64,000 nt of DNA from Sphingomonas ginsenosidimutans (GTDB lineage Bacteria; Pseudomonadota; Alphaproteobacteria; Sphingomonadales; Sphingomonadaceae): contig NZ_NWVD01000005.1 of the NCBI RefSeq assembly GCF_002374835.1, forward strand, positions 123,301 through 187,300. Reading direction: 5' to 3'. A program made the translations under genes and the position numbers. A model generated the notes under the pieces. The model was given only the letters and a program-made list of their open reading frames with translations, was not told the origin of the DNA and did not search any database. Numbering within the stretch: position 1 is the first letter of the stretch; each line of letters begins with the position of its first letter. Below, piece after piece: positions 29,565 to 38,505 of the stretch.

Positions 29565-30473
29565 ATGGAACTGCGTCATCTACGATACTTCGTTGCCGTG
29601 GCCGACGCCGGCAGCCTGACCGAGGCGGCCGCCAACCGCCTCCACACCTCGCAGCCGTCACTCAGTCGGCAGTTGCGAGACCTAGAGGCCGAGGTGGGCA
29701 CGCCATTATTCAACAGGGAACCGCGGGGCATCACCCTGACGCCCGCCGGTCAGGCGTTCCTGAGCCATGCTCGCCTTGCGTTGACGCAAGCCGGCGAGGC
29801 GATTGCCGCTGCACGCCGGATCGCGCGTCCTGCAAAGGCCAGTTTCGCGGTCGGCTTCCTCACGGGGCAGGAGGTCGAATGGCTACGGCATGTCACCAAC
29901 CTGCTGCGCGACGAGCTGCGTGCCATCGACTTCCGCGTGACCAGCGACTTCTCGCCAGCGATCGGCGCGGCCGTCCAGCGCGGCGAGATCGATCTGGGCT
30001 TCTCCCGTATCGAGCAGCAGCCGGACGTGACCTACAGGATCATCGCGCAGGAGCCGATCGTGGTGATAATGCCGCGTGATCACCCGCTGGCGTTGAACCA
30101 GCGGATCGATCCACGGGACATCGAACCGGGGGCGTTCATCGGCTACTCGAACACGCCGCATGTCCTGCGCGGTATCGTCGACCGATACTTTCGCGAGCGC
30201 GGCCTGGTGATGGCGCCGACCCATTTCCTCGATGGATACGCCACGGGCATCTCGCTCGTTGCGTCTACGCGCGGCGTCACCTTGCTACCGGCCTATGTGG
30301 AAGCGCTGCTGCCTCCGTCGCTGGTGAGTCGGCCGCTGGTCGGCGACGGCCCCACGATCGAGGTCGCGGCCGGATATCGAGCCGACAATTCCTCCCCGAT
30401 CCTGGCGGCGTTCCTTCGAGACGTCGATCGTCTGATCGCGGCGCGACAGTCGGAGGTCGGATTGGCTAAGTAG
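29565..30473 (+). CDS. LysR-family transcriptional regulator
   Basis: A 302-aa regulator. MELRHLRYFVAVADAGSLTE begins the helix-turn-helix (residues 1-60, recognition part SQPSLSRQLRDLE); residues about 88-295 form the effector domain, of the BenM/CatM/HcaR-like kind. ATG 29565 was chosen as the standard N-terminus; the frame is open upstream. Divergent from the DJ-1 gene, which is the likely target. Confidence 0.88.
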   Translation: MELRHLRYFVAVADAGSLTEAAANRLHTSQPSLSRQLRDLEAEVGTPLFNREPRGITLTPAGQAFLSHARLALTQAGEAIAAARRIARPAKASFAVGFLTGQEVEWLRHVTNLLRDELRAIDFRVTSDFSPAIGAAVQRGEIDLGFSRIEQQPDVTYRIIAQEPIVVIMPRDHPLALNQRIDPRDIEPGAFIGYSNTPHVLRGIVDRYFRERGLVMAPTHFLDGYATGISLVASTRGVTLLPAYVEALLPPSLVSRPLVGDGPTIEVAAGYRADNSSPILAAFLRDVDRLIAARQSEVGLAK

Positions 30474-30621
30474 GGGGGCAATGCGTCGCACCGCCTTGTG
30501 CCAACAGACTTGGTCCTCTTACTCGAAATGACCGATGACGGATCGTCGGCGCCTTCGGCTGGGCTCTCCCGATCAAGCCGCGTCGTCGTCCAGTAGAGGG
30601 CAGGGCGTGAAGCACCCGCTG

Positions 30622-32118
30622 TTACGCGGCGGCGTGTCCTTCTCGCCGGGGTTTGGTAGCCGGATGCCGAAATAACAGCCCGGCGCCGATCAGCAGCGCA
30701 AGCTCCATGGCTATTCCCGACAAGCCGATCGGGCGGGTGATCACGTAGACCAAAGCAAGCGCAAGGGTGCTGGCTGCGACCAGACGACGAACGCGCACAG
30801 CTCCGTTCGATGCATCGAACCCTTTCGCGGCGCCGGCGATGGTCAGTGAGCCCGCCGTCGCCGCCATCCAGATCCAGATCAAAAGGCCATCGTGCGCAGG
30901 AGCAGCCAATCCGGTGACCCCTACCAGCGCCAGGGCCAGCGGTTGGCCCCATGCGATGCCCGCCCACAACCGCTCCCACAGCGGTACGGCACGGCCCCGA
31001 TCGCGGCGCCGTGCGAGCCAGATCGTCACGCCGCGCGACGTGACGATGCAAAGCGCCAGACCCAGCAAGCCGTAGAGCAATCGTACCGGCAGACCGCCGA
31101 ACCATCCGAAGTGAAGCTGGCCAATGCCCCCCAGCATTCTGGTTCCGAGCACGAGGTCGGCCGGATGCCTGTCCTTCACGACGTTGCCCTTCACATCGAA
31201 GATGGTCGTATCCTGCGGCACCAGCAGGCGATCGCGTTCCGAGGAGACGGTGAGGCGGGCGTCGGTGCGCCCCGCGCGCTCAATAATGAGCTGGTGAGGC
31301 GTTGCGCTACCCCCGCGACGTCGGGCCTCGGCGAGCATCGGCTCCAGCGGCGGCAGCGGTGCCGCCACCGCGTTGATGGCCGGCGGTGCTTCCGTGAACA
31401 GCCCGTAGACCTTCGCCGTGTCGCCCCGGTAGAGGAGCATCGCCAGGACGCCGACGATCAGTGTGCTGAGGCCCAACAACGCGCCGGTCAGCGCGATGGC
31501 GACATGGAACGGCAGCGCCCAGATGCCGAGGCGGTTGTGCAGGTCCGCTTCCTGCACCCGTCGCGTGCCTCCCCGTCGCAAGTGGAAGGCATCCTTGAAG
31601 ATGCGCGGATGCGCGAGGATGCCTGACATCAGCGAGGAGAGGAGCGCCACCCCGGTCAGGCCGACGATGAAACCGCCCCAGGCACGCGGCAGGTGCAGCG
31701 CGACATGCAGATCGACGAGGAAGTCGGCGATGGGAGTGCGCCGTTCGGTCAGGGTGCCGTTACGGTCCGGCGCCCATTCGCGGTGGAGCGCGGGCGTATA
31801 GGCGATGATGCTGGCCTCCGGCTCCTCCAATGAAGGTAGCGAGACGTACAGCGTGGCGTGCGCCGGCCCGCTTTCCTGCGCGGATCGGACGGCCCGGTCG
31901 AGCGCACCTGGGGCAAATGCCGTGATCGAGGGCGCATCGGGCTGCTCCCAGCGCGCTATGTCATGGGCGAAGACGGCAAGCGTGCCCGTCAGGCAGACGA
32001 GATAGATGATCGCGGCGAAAGCGAGGCCGAGGATGCCGTGGCCGCTCAGCACCGCCCGCACGGTGGCCGGCGACAGCGGCCAGCCACGCGGCGCATCCTG
32101 TTTGCCAATGGTTTTCAT
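30622..32118 (-). CDS. PepSY-associated membrane protein, iron locus A
   Basis: A 498-aa inner-membrane protein of the PepSY_TM family; relatives act with siderophore receptors as ferric-siderophore reductases. A first helix at about 24-48, a long periplasmic PepSY region, paired helices near 160-185 and 215-240, then several more helices to the C-terminus; conserved His residues (LHVALHLPRAW, LHFGWFGG) are the likely haem ligands. Its ATG overlaps the preceding 187-aa gene as ATGA. Third gene of the locus receptor-187aa-PepSY. Confidence 0.82.
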   Translation of the reverse strand: MKTIGKQDAPRGWPLSPATVRAVLSGHGILGLAFAAIIYLVCLTGTLAVFAHDIARWEQPDAPSITAFAPGALDRAVRSAQESGPAHATLYVSLPSLEEPEASIIAYTPALHREWAPDRNGTLTERRTPIADFLVDLHVALHLPRAWGGFIVGLTGVALLSSLMSGILAHPRIFKDAFHLRRGGTRRVQEADLHNRLGIWALPFHVAIALTGALLGLSTLIVGVLAMLLYRGDTAKVYGLFTEAPPAINAVAAPLPPLEPMLAEARRRGGSATPHQLIIERAGRTDARLTVSSERDRLLVPQDTTIFDVKGNVVKDRHPADLVLGTRMLGGIGQLHFGWFGGLPVRLLYGLLGLALCIVTSRGVTIWLARRRDRGRAVPLWERLWAGIAWGQPLALALVGVTGLAAPAHDGLLIWIWMAATAGSLTIAGAAKGFDASNGAVRVRRLVAASTLALALVYVITRPIGLSGIAMELALLIGAGLLFRHPATKPRREGHAAA

Positions 32119-32678
32119 ACCAGGCCTCGCATTGCGGCCAGAGTGAACCCGGCGACCGTTGTTCCCAGAAGCACCGCCAGCGAACGGAGCAGCCGCTGAT
32201 CGGCGAGCGTCCAGGTCATGGCGAGCGCCCAAGCAATCGGCATGAGCAGGCCACCGATGATGATGCGGGTCCGCGGATCGCCGGGTGCCCAGGTTGCGTA
32301 GCAGAACGCGATTCCCATGGCGGCGGTCATGCCGAGCGGCCCTGCCAGCAGCGCCTTGAGCCACCCGCGCCACGCCTTCGATGGTCCTTCAAGCGGCTCG
32401 GGCGCTAGGCTCGCACTTCGCCCGGCGCGTGCCGCGCGGACCGTCCGCCCCTGAAACATGACGATCAGCGCAGCCACCCCGATTCCGGCAACGGCCAGCG
32501 CACTTCCCTTGACCCTGCCAACCCACGCGGCATCGAGCAGGACAGTGCCGGCAAGCACCGCCCATCCGCTCACGATCAGGCCGACACGCTCGCGCAGCCG
32601 ATCCGCCCATGCGCGCCGCAGCAGCGTGGCACCGGCCGATCCACCGATGACGGCGACGAGCGCGGCCATGGCTGTCAC
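32115..32678 (-). CDS. multi-span membrane protein; looks like DUF3325 plus DUF3649 fused
   Basis: A 187-aa protein with about five helices. The N-terminal half (GWAVLAGTVLLDAAWVGRV) resembles the DUF3325-like protein of locus B, and the C-terminal half (WLKALLAGPLGMTAAMGIAF, then LLMPIAWALAMTWTL) lines up with the DUF3649-like protein of locus B. Both are iron-uptake accessory families of unknown mechanism. GTG start at 32678 overlaps the receptor stop as GTGA; ATG 32669 is an alternative. The fusion reading is my inference. Confidence 0.6.
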   Translation of the reverse strand: MTAMAALVAVIGGSAGATLLRRAWADRLRERVGLIVSGWAVLAGTVLLDAAWVGRVKGSALAVAGIGVAALIVMFQGRTVRAARAGRSASLAPEPLEGPSKAWRGWLKALLAGPLGMTAAMGIAFCYATWAPGDPRTRIIIGGLLMPIAWALAMTWTLADQRLLRSLAVLLGTTVAGFTLAAMRGLV

Positions 32679-34960
32679 AGATGCAGTTCCAGACCGGCAC
32701 CGAACGTCTGCGGATCGCCGACGATGCCGCGATTGCCGTCCGGGGTGCGGTACTGGACGTAATCCTCGTCCAGCAGGTTCCGTGCAAAGGCGAACAGGGT
32801 CCAGCGACCGGCATCATAGCCGAGCCGGGCGTTCACCACCGTGCGGCCGGGCACGCGCGACTGCCCTTGCGTGGTGCCGACATCGGTGAAGACGGCGCTG
32901 CGATAGTTGGCGTTGACGTTGCCCGCGATGGCGCCGGCACGGCCGTTGATCCCCGCCGCCAGCGTCCAGCGGGGCGCATAAGGGAACTGCGATCCGGCCA
33001 GGTTGACCGTGCTGGTCGAACCTGCGGGCAGATCGAAGCGATCGTATTTGGTCCGGACGTAGCCGGCCGACGCATACGCGTCGAACATGCGATTGAGACG
33101 GCCCTGCACCTCCAGTTCCCCGCCGTAGAGGTGCGACTTGCCGGCGTTCACCGTATTGTAGTCGTAAGCGTTGAGGCCGAAGAAGGCGGTCGTCTGCTGA
33201 TCCTTCCAGTCGACGTAGAAGATGTTGGCATTGATCGTCAGCCTTCCGTCCAGCCAGCGCGAGCGCAACGACCCCTCGTAGTTCCAGCTATACTCCGGAT
33301 CATAGGCGACGAGCAGCGCGCGCGCCGGGTTCTGGCTCGACCCGCCCGAGCGGTAGGCGCGCTGCACGGTGAAAGCGGTGGTGAGATCGGGCGTCCACTC
33401 CATGCTGAGGCCGGCCTTCGGCAGAAAGGCGTCGAAGCTGCGCGCGTTGCTGGCCCGCGCCGATGCCGCCTGCGCGACCAGGCCGAGCACGCCGCGGTTG
33501 ATCGCGGTCACCGCGAGGTTGAGCGGGGTACCCGCTGCGCCGAACGTGGTCGGATTCGGCAGTGTGCCGTTGAAGGTCGCGATCGTTTCCGCGCCGTAGC
33601 GGTTGTCCTCGTGATCGTAGCGGAAGCCGGCGAGCAGCGAGAGGCGATCGCTCACGCGCAGGCGAGCGTCGCCGAACAGCGCGGCGTTCTTCACGAACAA
33701 GGGCTGATCGGCAATATAGCGGACCGGTATCTGCGGCAGTGCGGTGGCATAGGCTGTCGCGATCTGCCGCGCAGCGGCAGCCGGGAAACCGCCGCTCTGC
33801 AACAGTCCGACGATCGTGGTAACGGGCGTCGCGATGTTCAGGCGGTTGTTGGCGTCGAGCCCGCCGGAGCGCCGATAGGCCCAGGCGCCCAGCACGCCGC
33901 TCAGCCGCTCGCCATCGTAATTGAGGCGGAGTTCCTGCGTCCAGGTCCGGTACCGGCTGTCGTTGCTGATGAATTGTACGTCCGCGGCCGTGCCGTCCGC
34001 GTCCGTCTGGGCCAACGTCGCGGTGCGATTGAACGAGGTGACGCTCGACAGCCGCAAGCGGGGGGCGATTTCATAGCCGACGTTCAGCACTGCGATGTCG
34101 GAGCGGATGTAGCCGCGATTGGGCTGGTCGCTGGTCGATTGGCGGTGATCGTAGAAGTCCGGCGTGGTGAGGTTGGTATATTCGTACAGGTAGCCGCCAT
34201 CGCGCCGCACGCGATTGTAGCTTGCCGTCACATCGAGGCCGGGCAGCGCCTGCGGAGTCCAGTGCAGCTTGCCGCGCAGGTTGAGCGTGCGCAGGCTGTC
34301 GTCGTAACCGCCACGCGTAACGTTGCGGATGATGCCACGGTCGGCGCGACGTTCGGCCGACAGGCGGATACCCAGCTCGTCGCGGATCAGCGGGCCGCCC
34401 GCCGCGACCGAGAAGGTGCGATCGTTGCGGTCCGTCCACAGGATGCGGCCGTCTGCGCTATAGTCGGTGACCGACGCATCGCGGGTCGTCAGCACGATGG
34501 CGCCCGCCAGCGAGTTCAAGCCCTGGATGGTGGATTGCGGCCCGCGCAGGATTTCGACCTGATCGACGTCCCACAGGTCGGTGGGGCCGCCGAACAGCGC
34601 CTGGCGGGGGATGGGCGCGCCGTCCACATATACCGTCGCCGTATCCGCATTGCCACCGGCACCCACGCCCTGGTTGTTGATCCCGCGGATGGTGAAGCCG
34701 GCCGAGCCATAGGTTTCCGAGACGTTGGCAGTGCGGTTGTAGACGTCCTGGATCGTCAGGATGTTCTCCTGCCGGATGCGTTCGGGGGTTGTGACTGCGA
34801 CGCTCGTCGTCGTCTCCTGAAGCGTCCGGTTCGACTTTTCTCCGGTGACGATGATGTCGTCCGGTTGCACGTCTGGCGCGGAGGCAAGCGCCTGTTGCCC
34901 AAGGCTGGGTGTCGCGGCGATCAGCGCGCCGGTGCAGAGCAGATAGGCGATCAGTCTCAT
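32675..34960 (-). CDS. TonB-dependent receptor, iron locus A
   Basis: A 761-aa outer-membrane receptor. Signal peptide 1-21; a TonB-box-like DIIVTG near residue 35; plug about 45-165 with GFTIRGINNQG and VEILRGPQSTIQGLNSLAGA; then a 22-strand barrel. The last residues are GAGLELHL, ending in Leu rather than the usual Phe or Trp. The ligand is probably a siderophore, judged from the downstream PepSY gene and a Fur-like site upstream at 34996. Confidence 0.88.
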   Translation of the reverse strand: MRLIAYLLCTGALIAATPSLGQQALASAPDVQPDDIIVTGEKSNRTLQETTTSVAVTTPERIRQENILTIQDVYNRTANVSETYGSAGFTIRGINNQGVGAGGNADTATVYVDGAPIPRQALFGGPTDLWDVDQVEILRGPQSTIQGLNSLAGAIVLTTRDASVTDYSADGRILWTDRNDRTFSVAAGGPLIRDELGIRLSAERRADRGIIRNVTRGGYDDSLRTLNLRGKLHWTPQALPGLDVTASYNRVRRDGGYLYEYTNLTTPDFYDHRQSTSDQPNRGYIRSDIAVLNVGYEIAPRLRLSSVTSFNRTATLAQTDADGTAADVQFISNDSRYRTWTQELRLNYDGERLSGVLGAWAYRRSGGLDANNRLNIATPVTTIVGLLQSGGFPAAAARQIATAYATALPQIPVRYIADQPLFVKNAALFGDARLRVSDRLSLLAGFRYDHEDNRYGAETIATFNGTLPNPTTFGAAGTPLNLAVTAINRGVLGLVAQAASARASNARSFDAFLPKAGLSMEWTPDLTTAFTVQRAYRSGGSSQNPARALLVAYDPEYSWNYEGSLRSRWLDGRLTINANIFYVDWKDQQTTAFFGLNAYDYNTVNAGKSHLYGGELEVQGRLNRMFDAYASAGYVRTKYDRFDLPAGSTSTVNLAGSQFPYAPRWTLAAGINGRAGAIAGNVNANYRSAVFTDVGTTQGQSRVPGRTVVNARLGYDAGRWTLFAFARNLLDEDYVQYRTPDGNRGIVGDPQTFGAGLELHL

Positions 34961-34995
34961 TGTGGCCCCTTTTTCAAAAGCGGCTACAAACCTAC

Positions 34996-35013
34996 GTAAT
35001 GATAATCAATAGC
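34996..35013 (-). promoter_or_regulatory. Fur-like box upstream of receptor A
   Basis: Read on the minus strand, GCTATTGATTATCATTAC matches the classical Fur box (GATAATGATAATCATTATC) at most positions. It lies 36 bases upstream of the receptor start. Iron repression of locus A follows by inference. Confidence 0.65.
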
Positions 35014-35045
35014 AAAAAACATTCGGCTCGTTTCTGCCGGGTGCC

Positions 35046-35093
35046 TTTCCGCGCTGGTGTCATCGCCATCTGGTGATGACACCAGCGCGGAAA
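35046..35093. repeat. 19-bp perfect inverted repeat
   Basis: TTTCCGCGCTGGTGTCATC (35046-35064) and its exact complement (35075-35093) flank a 10-base loop. On the plus strand it runs into AAACGGCCGTTT and five T residues. It lies between two minus-strand genes, so it may end the EAL transcript or be an operator. Confidence 0.7.
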
Positions 35094-35374
35094 CGGCCGT
35101 TTTTCGTGAGGTTAGGAGCGTCAGAGGTCTGTCAGATCGTTTGCGCGACAAATGACAGACACGCGTGCACTTGGCGATCGGCTGCGGGCTGGACGTCCGC
35201 AAGACCGAAGACGAAGTGCGGGCGGTTGCCTGAGCAGCGCGAGCTGCCGGGGTTCGGCACGCTTGCCGTACCGCTTGCCGTACCGCTGGCGGTGCCGGCC
35301 GTTCGGTCGGCGAACGCCCGCGCCGTCTGGCTGGCCGTTCGATCCAGGGCACGTAGGTGCATGGGGAATGAGGG

Positions 35375-37156
35375 TCAGGCCGCCGCGGTCTGCCCCGTGC
35401 AATCGGCGTCCCGCTCGACCAACCATCGCGGTAGCCGGTCGGCATCAAGCGGGCGGGAAAACAGATATCCTTGCCCCTCTTCGCAGCCCATCCGTGCAAG
35501 CGCGGCTGCGGCATTGTGGGTTTCTATGCCTTCTGCGACCACGCGGAAGCCGAGCTTATGGGCCAGATCGACCATGGTTTCGACGAGCGTCGCATCGCTG
35601 CTGTCGCCGGCGGATAAGCCACGTACGAACGCCTGGTCGATCTTGACCACATGGGCGGGCAGTCGCTGCAGATAGGCCAGGCTGCTCTGGCCCGTTCCGA
35701 AGTCGTCGATCGCAAGGCTCACGCCTGCATCCGCGAGTTCACGCAACATCGCCATCGCTCGATCCGGCTGATCCATGATCGCGCTTTCGGTAAGCTCGAT
35801 CTCGAGCCGGTCGGCGCGGAGCCGCCGCTGTAGCAAGCCGGATTGAATGCGTTCGACCAGATCGGTTTCGCTGAAATTGCTCGCCGAAATGTTGATCGAC
35901 AGGTTGAGCGGGGAACCGGCCCGTTGCCACCCGGCAAGCTCGTCGAGGGCGGTGTTCAGGACCCACTGGGTCGTCTGACGCGCCAGCGTCGTTCGCTCGA
36001 TGATGGGAATGAACTCGGCGGGCGAGATGTCGCCGAGGGTCGGATGACGCCAGCGCAGCAGCGCTTCGACACTGATGCAGCGGCCCGTCGCCAATGCCAG
36101 CCGCGGCTGGTACACGAGCCGAAGCTGGTCATCCGCCTCCAGCGCCGCACCGAAATCCTGGAGCAGGCGATAGCGCCGCCGATGCGCCATGTCGTTTGAG
36201 GAAGAGTAGACCGCGATCGCCCCATCCTCGCGACGCGCATCCTGCGCGGCACTGGACGCCCCTCTAAGGACATCATCTGCCGCCACCTCACCCAGGATGA
36301 ACGGACGCACGCCGATCGCCACACTGGTCACGAAGCGCACCGACGAGACCGCCCGGATCGTATCGAAGGTGGAGCGCAGCAGGCCCAGATATGCGTCCTG
36401 CTCGACATCGGGCGGCGACAGGAAGGCAAATTGGGCCGCGCCGACATGATAGGCCGTTCGCGCCGGCGTCAGCGCCGTCTGCAACGCCAGCGACGCCTCG
36501 CAGATCATGTCGTCGACCCGAGCGCCGCCCATGGCCTGCCGGAACCGGCTCAACTCATCATCGCGCGCAAGGTCGACGGCAACGGCGAACCGCCGCTCGC
36601 CGGGGCGATCACGGGCAAGGTCGACGAGATCGTCGCGGAACTGCATCTGGGTGGCCAGTCCGCTGACCGGGTCGATGCGGCCAAAGGCGTGCTGCAACTC
36701 GATCTGCGCCATCACCATCGCCGCAAGATCGATCAGCGCCGCCATCTCGGACGGCGTTATCTGGCGTGGCTCCGTTCCGAGGACGCACAATGCCCCCAAG
36801 CCATATCCGTCGGTGGTGATCAGCGGTGCGCCAGCATAGAAGCGCGTCCCCGCGTGGGCCAGCAAGCTGTCGGCGTAGGATGGGCTGGCAGCGAAATCCT
36901 CGATGACGACGGGTTCGTTCGTCTCGGCCACCTCCGAACAGGGTGCCTTGTCACGCGGAATGCTATCATGGTCGATGCCGACCCGGGACTTGAACCATTG
37001 TCGGTCGCGATCGGTCAGGGACACGGCGGCGACGGGCAGGTTGAAGATCTGGCTGGCCATGCGCGTGATGCGGTCAAAGCTCTCGCTGGCCGGGGTGTCC
37101 AGTAGCTTGAGCTGGCGCAGTGCCGCAAGCCTGCCTTCTTCCTGATAGTTTCGCAA
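35375..37156 (-). CDS. GAF-EAL cyclic-di-GMP phosphodiesterase
   Basis: A 593-aa cytoplasmic signalling protein. GAF sensor at about 20-155 (RLAALRQLKLLDTPASESFD at its start), a degenerate GGDEF domain at about 160-310 whose active-site motif is replaced (VGAAQFAF), and an EAL domain at about 335-580 with the catalytic set intact: EALLRWRHP, NISASN, ELTES, DDFGTGQSSL, KIDQAFV, VAEGIET. It should hydrolyse c-di-GMP. TTG start at 37156 was chosen: GGAGG lies upstream and the GAF begins at once. It follows the phospholipase gene by 65 bases. Confidence 0.87.
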   Translation of the reverse strand: MRNYQEEGRLAALRQLKLLDTPASESFDRITRMASQIFNLPVAAVSLTDRDRQWFKSRVGIDHDSIPRDKAPCSEVAETNEPVVIEDFAASPSYADSLLAHAGTRFYAGAPLITTDGYGLGALCVLGTEPRQITPSEMAALIDLAAMVMAQIELQHAFGRIDPVSGLATQMQFRDDLVDLARDRPGERRFAVAVDLARDDELSRFRQAMGGARVDDMICEASLALQTALTPARTAYHVGAAQFAFLSPPDVEQDAYLGLLRSTFDTIRAVSSVRFVTSVAIGVRPFILGEVAADDVLRGASSAAQDARREDGAIAVYSSSNDMAHRRRYRLLQDFGAALEADDQLRLVYQPRLALATGRCISVEALLRWRHPTLGDISPAEFIPIIERTTLARQTTQWVLNTALDELAGWQRAGSPLNLSINISASNFSETDLVERIQSGLLQRRLRADRLEIELTESAIMDQPDRAMAMLRELADAGVSLAIDDFGTGQSSLAYLQRLPAHVVKIDQAFVRGLSAGDSSDATLVETMVDLAHKLGFRVVAEGIETHNAAAALARMGCEEGQGYLFSRPLDADRLPRWLVERDADCTGQTAAA

Positions 37157-37221
37157 AAAACGACGCCTCCGCTGAGGAGCGTAGGCGCCAGGGAATTAAG
37201 GAATGGTTGCCGGTGAGCGCG

Positions 37222-38433
37222 TCAGCGCGTCAGACGGCAGCCCTTCGGCGCATTGACCGGGTTGCAACGTGCCTCGCCACCACCCGGCAGTCGCACCACA
37301 TAGGTGGTGCCATAGGCGTTGCCCGGCTTGTAGAAGTCGGTGGAGACGATCTGCGCGCCGCTGGCAAAGGCCCGTTTGGCACGGACCGGATCGTTCACCT
37401 TCGCCTCATAGGTCTCGATATCGGCCCGAGCGCGCACCAGATAGCCTTGCCTCACGCGCTCGGGAATCTCCCTGGCGCGGACATTGGCGTTGTCGAGCAG
37501 CAGGAACGCGGCGTAACTTTGCCCCGGCGTGGCGCGCAGGAATGCGGCGCGGCCTTCCAGGTTCTCATGCCCCTCATGATAGGCGGCAAGCGCCTGGGGA
37601 TCCATTGCGGTGAGCAGCAGGAAGACGAACTTGCCACGCGATGTCGCCAGCGTCGGCCAGTTGTGTGCGAGCACGCCAGCTTCGAGAGTGGCATAGGTGC
37701 CGCGGACCTGATCGGGGGTCACCAGCTTGTCGCGGCCGATCTCGCGGAAGATCGACTGGTCCATCTCGTCGAAGGCCGCGCGATCGAAGGCGAGCGGCGG
37801 CGTTCCATTGGGGAAGACCGGCACGGCATCGCTCTTCGCCTCGACCAGGATGAAGATCGGGGCATGATCCGGATGCGCATCCGACCAGGCGCGAAGCTGT
37901 TTCAGGCAGCGCGTGAACAGGTTGCAGCTCGAACGCACATCGAGATCGGCGATGTGGAACACCTTGAGGCCCGGCTTCTCCATGTCGGTGGCGTCATAGG
38001 GCAGCATCTGGCTGTCGCTGACGCCCGTGGCGCGCAACGCCGCAAAGCCTGCGGGATGGGCATAGCGTCCGCCCATTGGATCGTTGTTGATGTCGATCTC
38101 AAGGCTGCGGATACCCGCGTCGAGCTGATCGGTCAGCGTGGTGTAGCGATAGCTCAGGCCTTCGCTCATGCTGGTGAAGTTGGGGTGATATTCCTGCCAG
38201 TCAGCCTTCATCTTCTCGGGCATCGCTTTGGTGAAGGCCGCCAGCTTCGCGCCGAGCTTGGCGTCGACCATCGCGAGCAACCGCGGGTCGACGCCCTGCG
38301 AATAGCTGTTGTGGGTGCCGATCACCTGGATCTGGTTGATCCGTACCTCTTCGGTGCGGCGTGGTTCCCGGGCGATCGCGATCGCGGCGGTGCCGGTAGC
38401 GATCAGGCCCAGCGTGACGGCAAGCTTCTTCAT
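37222..38433 (-). CDS. secreted PI-specific phospholipase C, Ca-dependent type
   Basis: A 403-aa enzyme of the PI-PLC superfamily (PLC1-like bacterial branch), which cleaves phosphoinositides or glycosylphosphatidylinositol. Signal peptide 1-21. Catalytic marks: first His in VIGTHNSYS (His41), acidic pair in LEIDINND (Glu112, Asp114), second His in KVFHIADLD (His160). It ends with a Cys pair (RCNPVNAPKGC). ATG 38433; it lies 72 bases after a TonB-dependent receptor gene and is probably co-transcribed with it. Confidence 0.82.
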   Translation of the reverse strand: MKKLAVTLGLIATGTAAIAIAREPRRTEEVRINQIQVIGTHNSYSQGVDPRLLAMVDAKLGAKLAAFTKAMPEKMKADWQEYHPNFTSMSEGLSYRYTTLTDQLDAGIRSLEIDINNDPMGGRYAHPAGFAALRATGVSDSQMLPYDATDMEKPGLKVFHIADLDVRSSCNLFTRCLKQLRAWSDAHPDHAPIFILVEAKSDAVPVFPNGTPPLAFDRAAFDEMDQSIFREIGRDKLVTPDQVRGTYATLEAGVLAHNWPTLATSRGKFVFLLLTAMDPQALAAYHEGHENLEGRAAFLRATPGQSYAAFLLLDNANVRAREIPERVRQGYLVRARADIETYEAKVNDPVRAKRAFASGAQIVSTDFYKPGNAYGTTYVVRLPGGGEARCNPVNAPKGCRLTR

Positions 38434-38505
38434 GTCGTGCGTCCTAGGTGCGACGGGTCGTGCGCCGCCCCGGCCAGATGGCGCGGGGGCGGCGTCGAAG
38501 GTGCG

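Larger units (their letters stand above)
34961..35374. other. 414-base gene-free spacer
   Basis: No gene recognised. It holds the Fur-like site of the receptor (34996-35013), a 19-bp perfect inverted repeat (35046-35093), AAACGGCCGTTT with a T run (35091-35104) and three imperfect 12-base units of the type CTTGCCGTACCG (35262-35297). Short frames in it show no homology. Confidence 0.5.

Noticed and set aside
35262..35297. Three tandem 12-base units that could suggest an array
   Set aside because: Too short, no unique spacers, imperfect third unit; not a CRISPR array, and none was found elsewhere.
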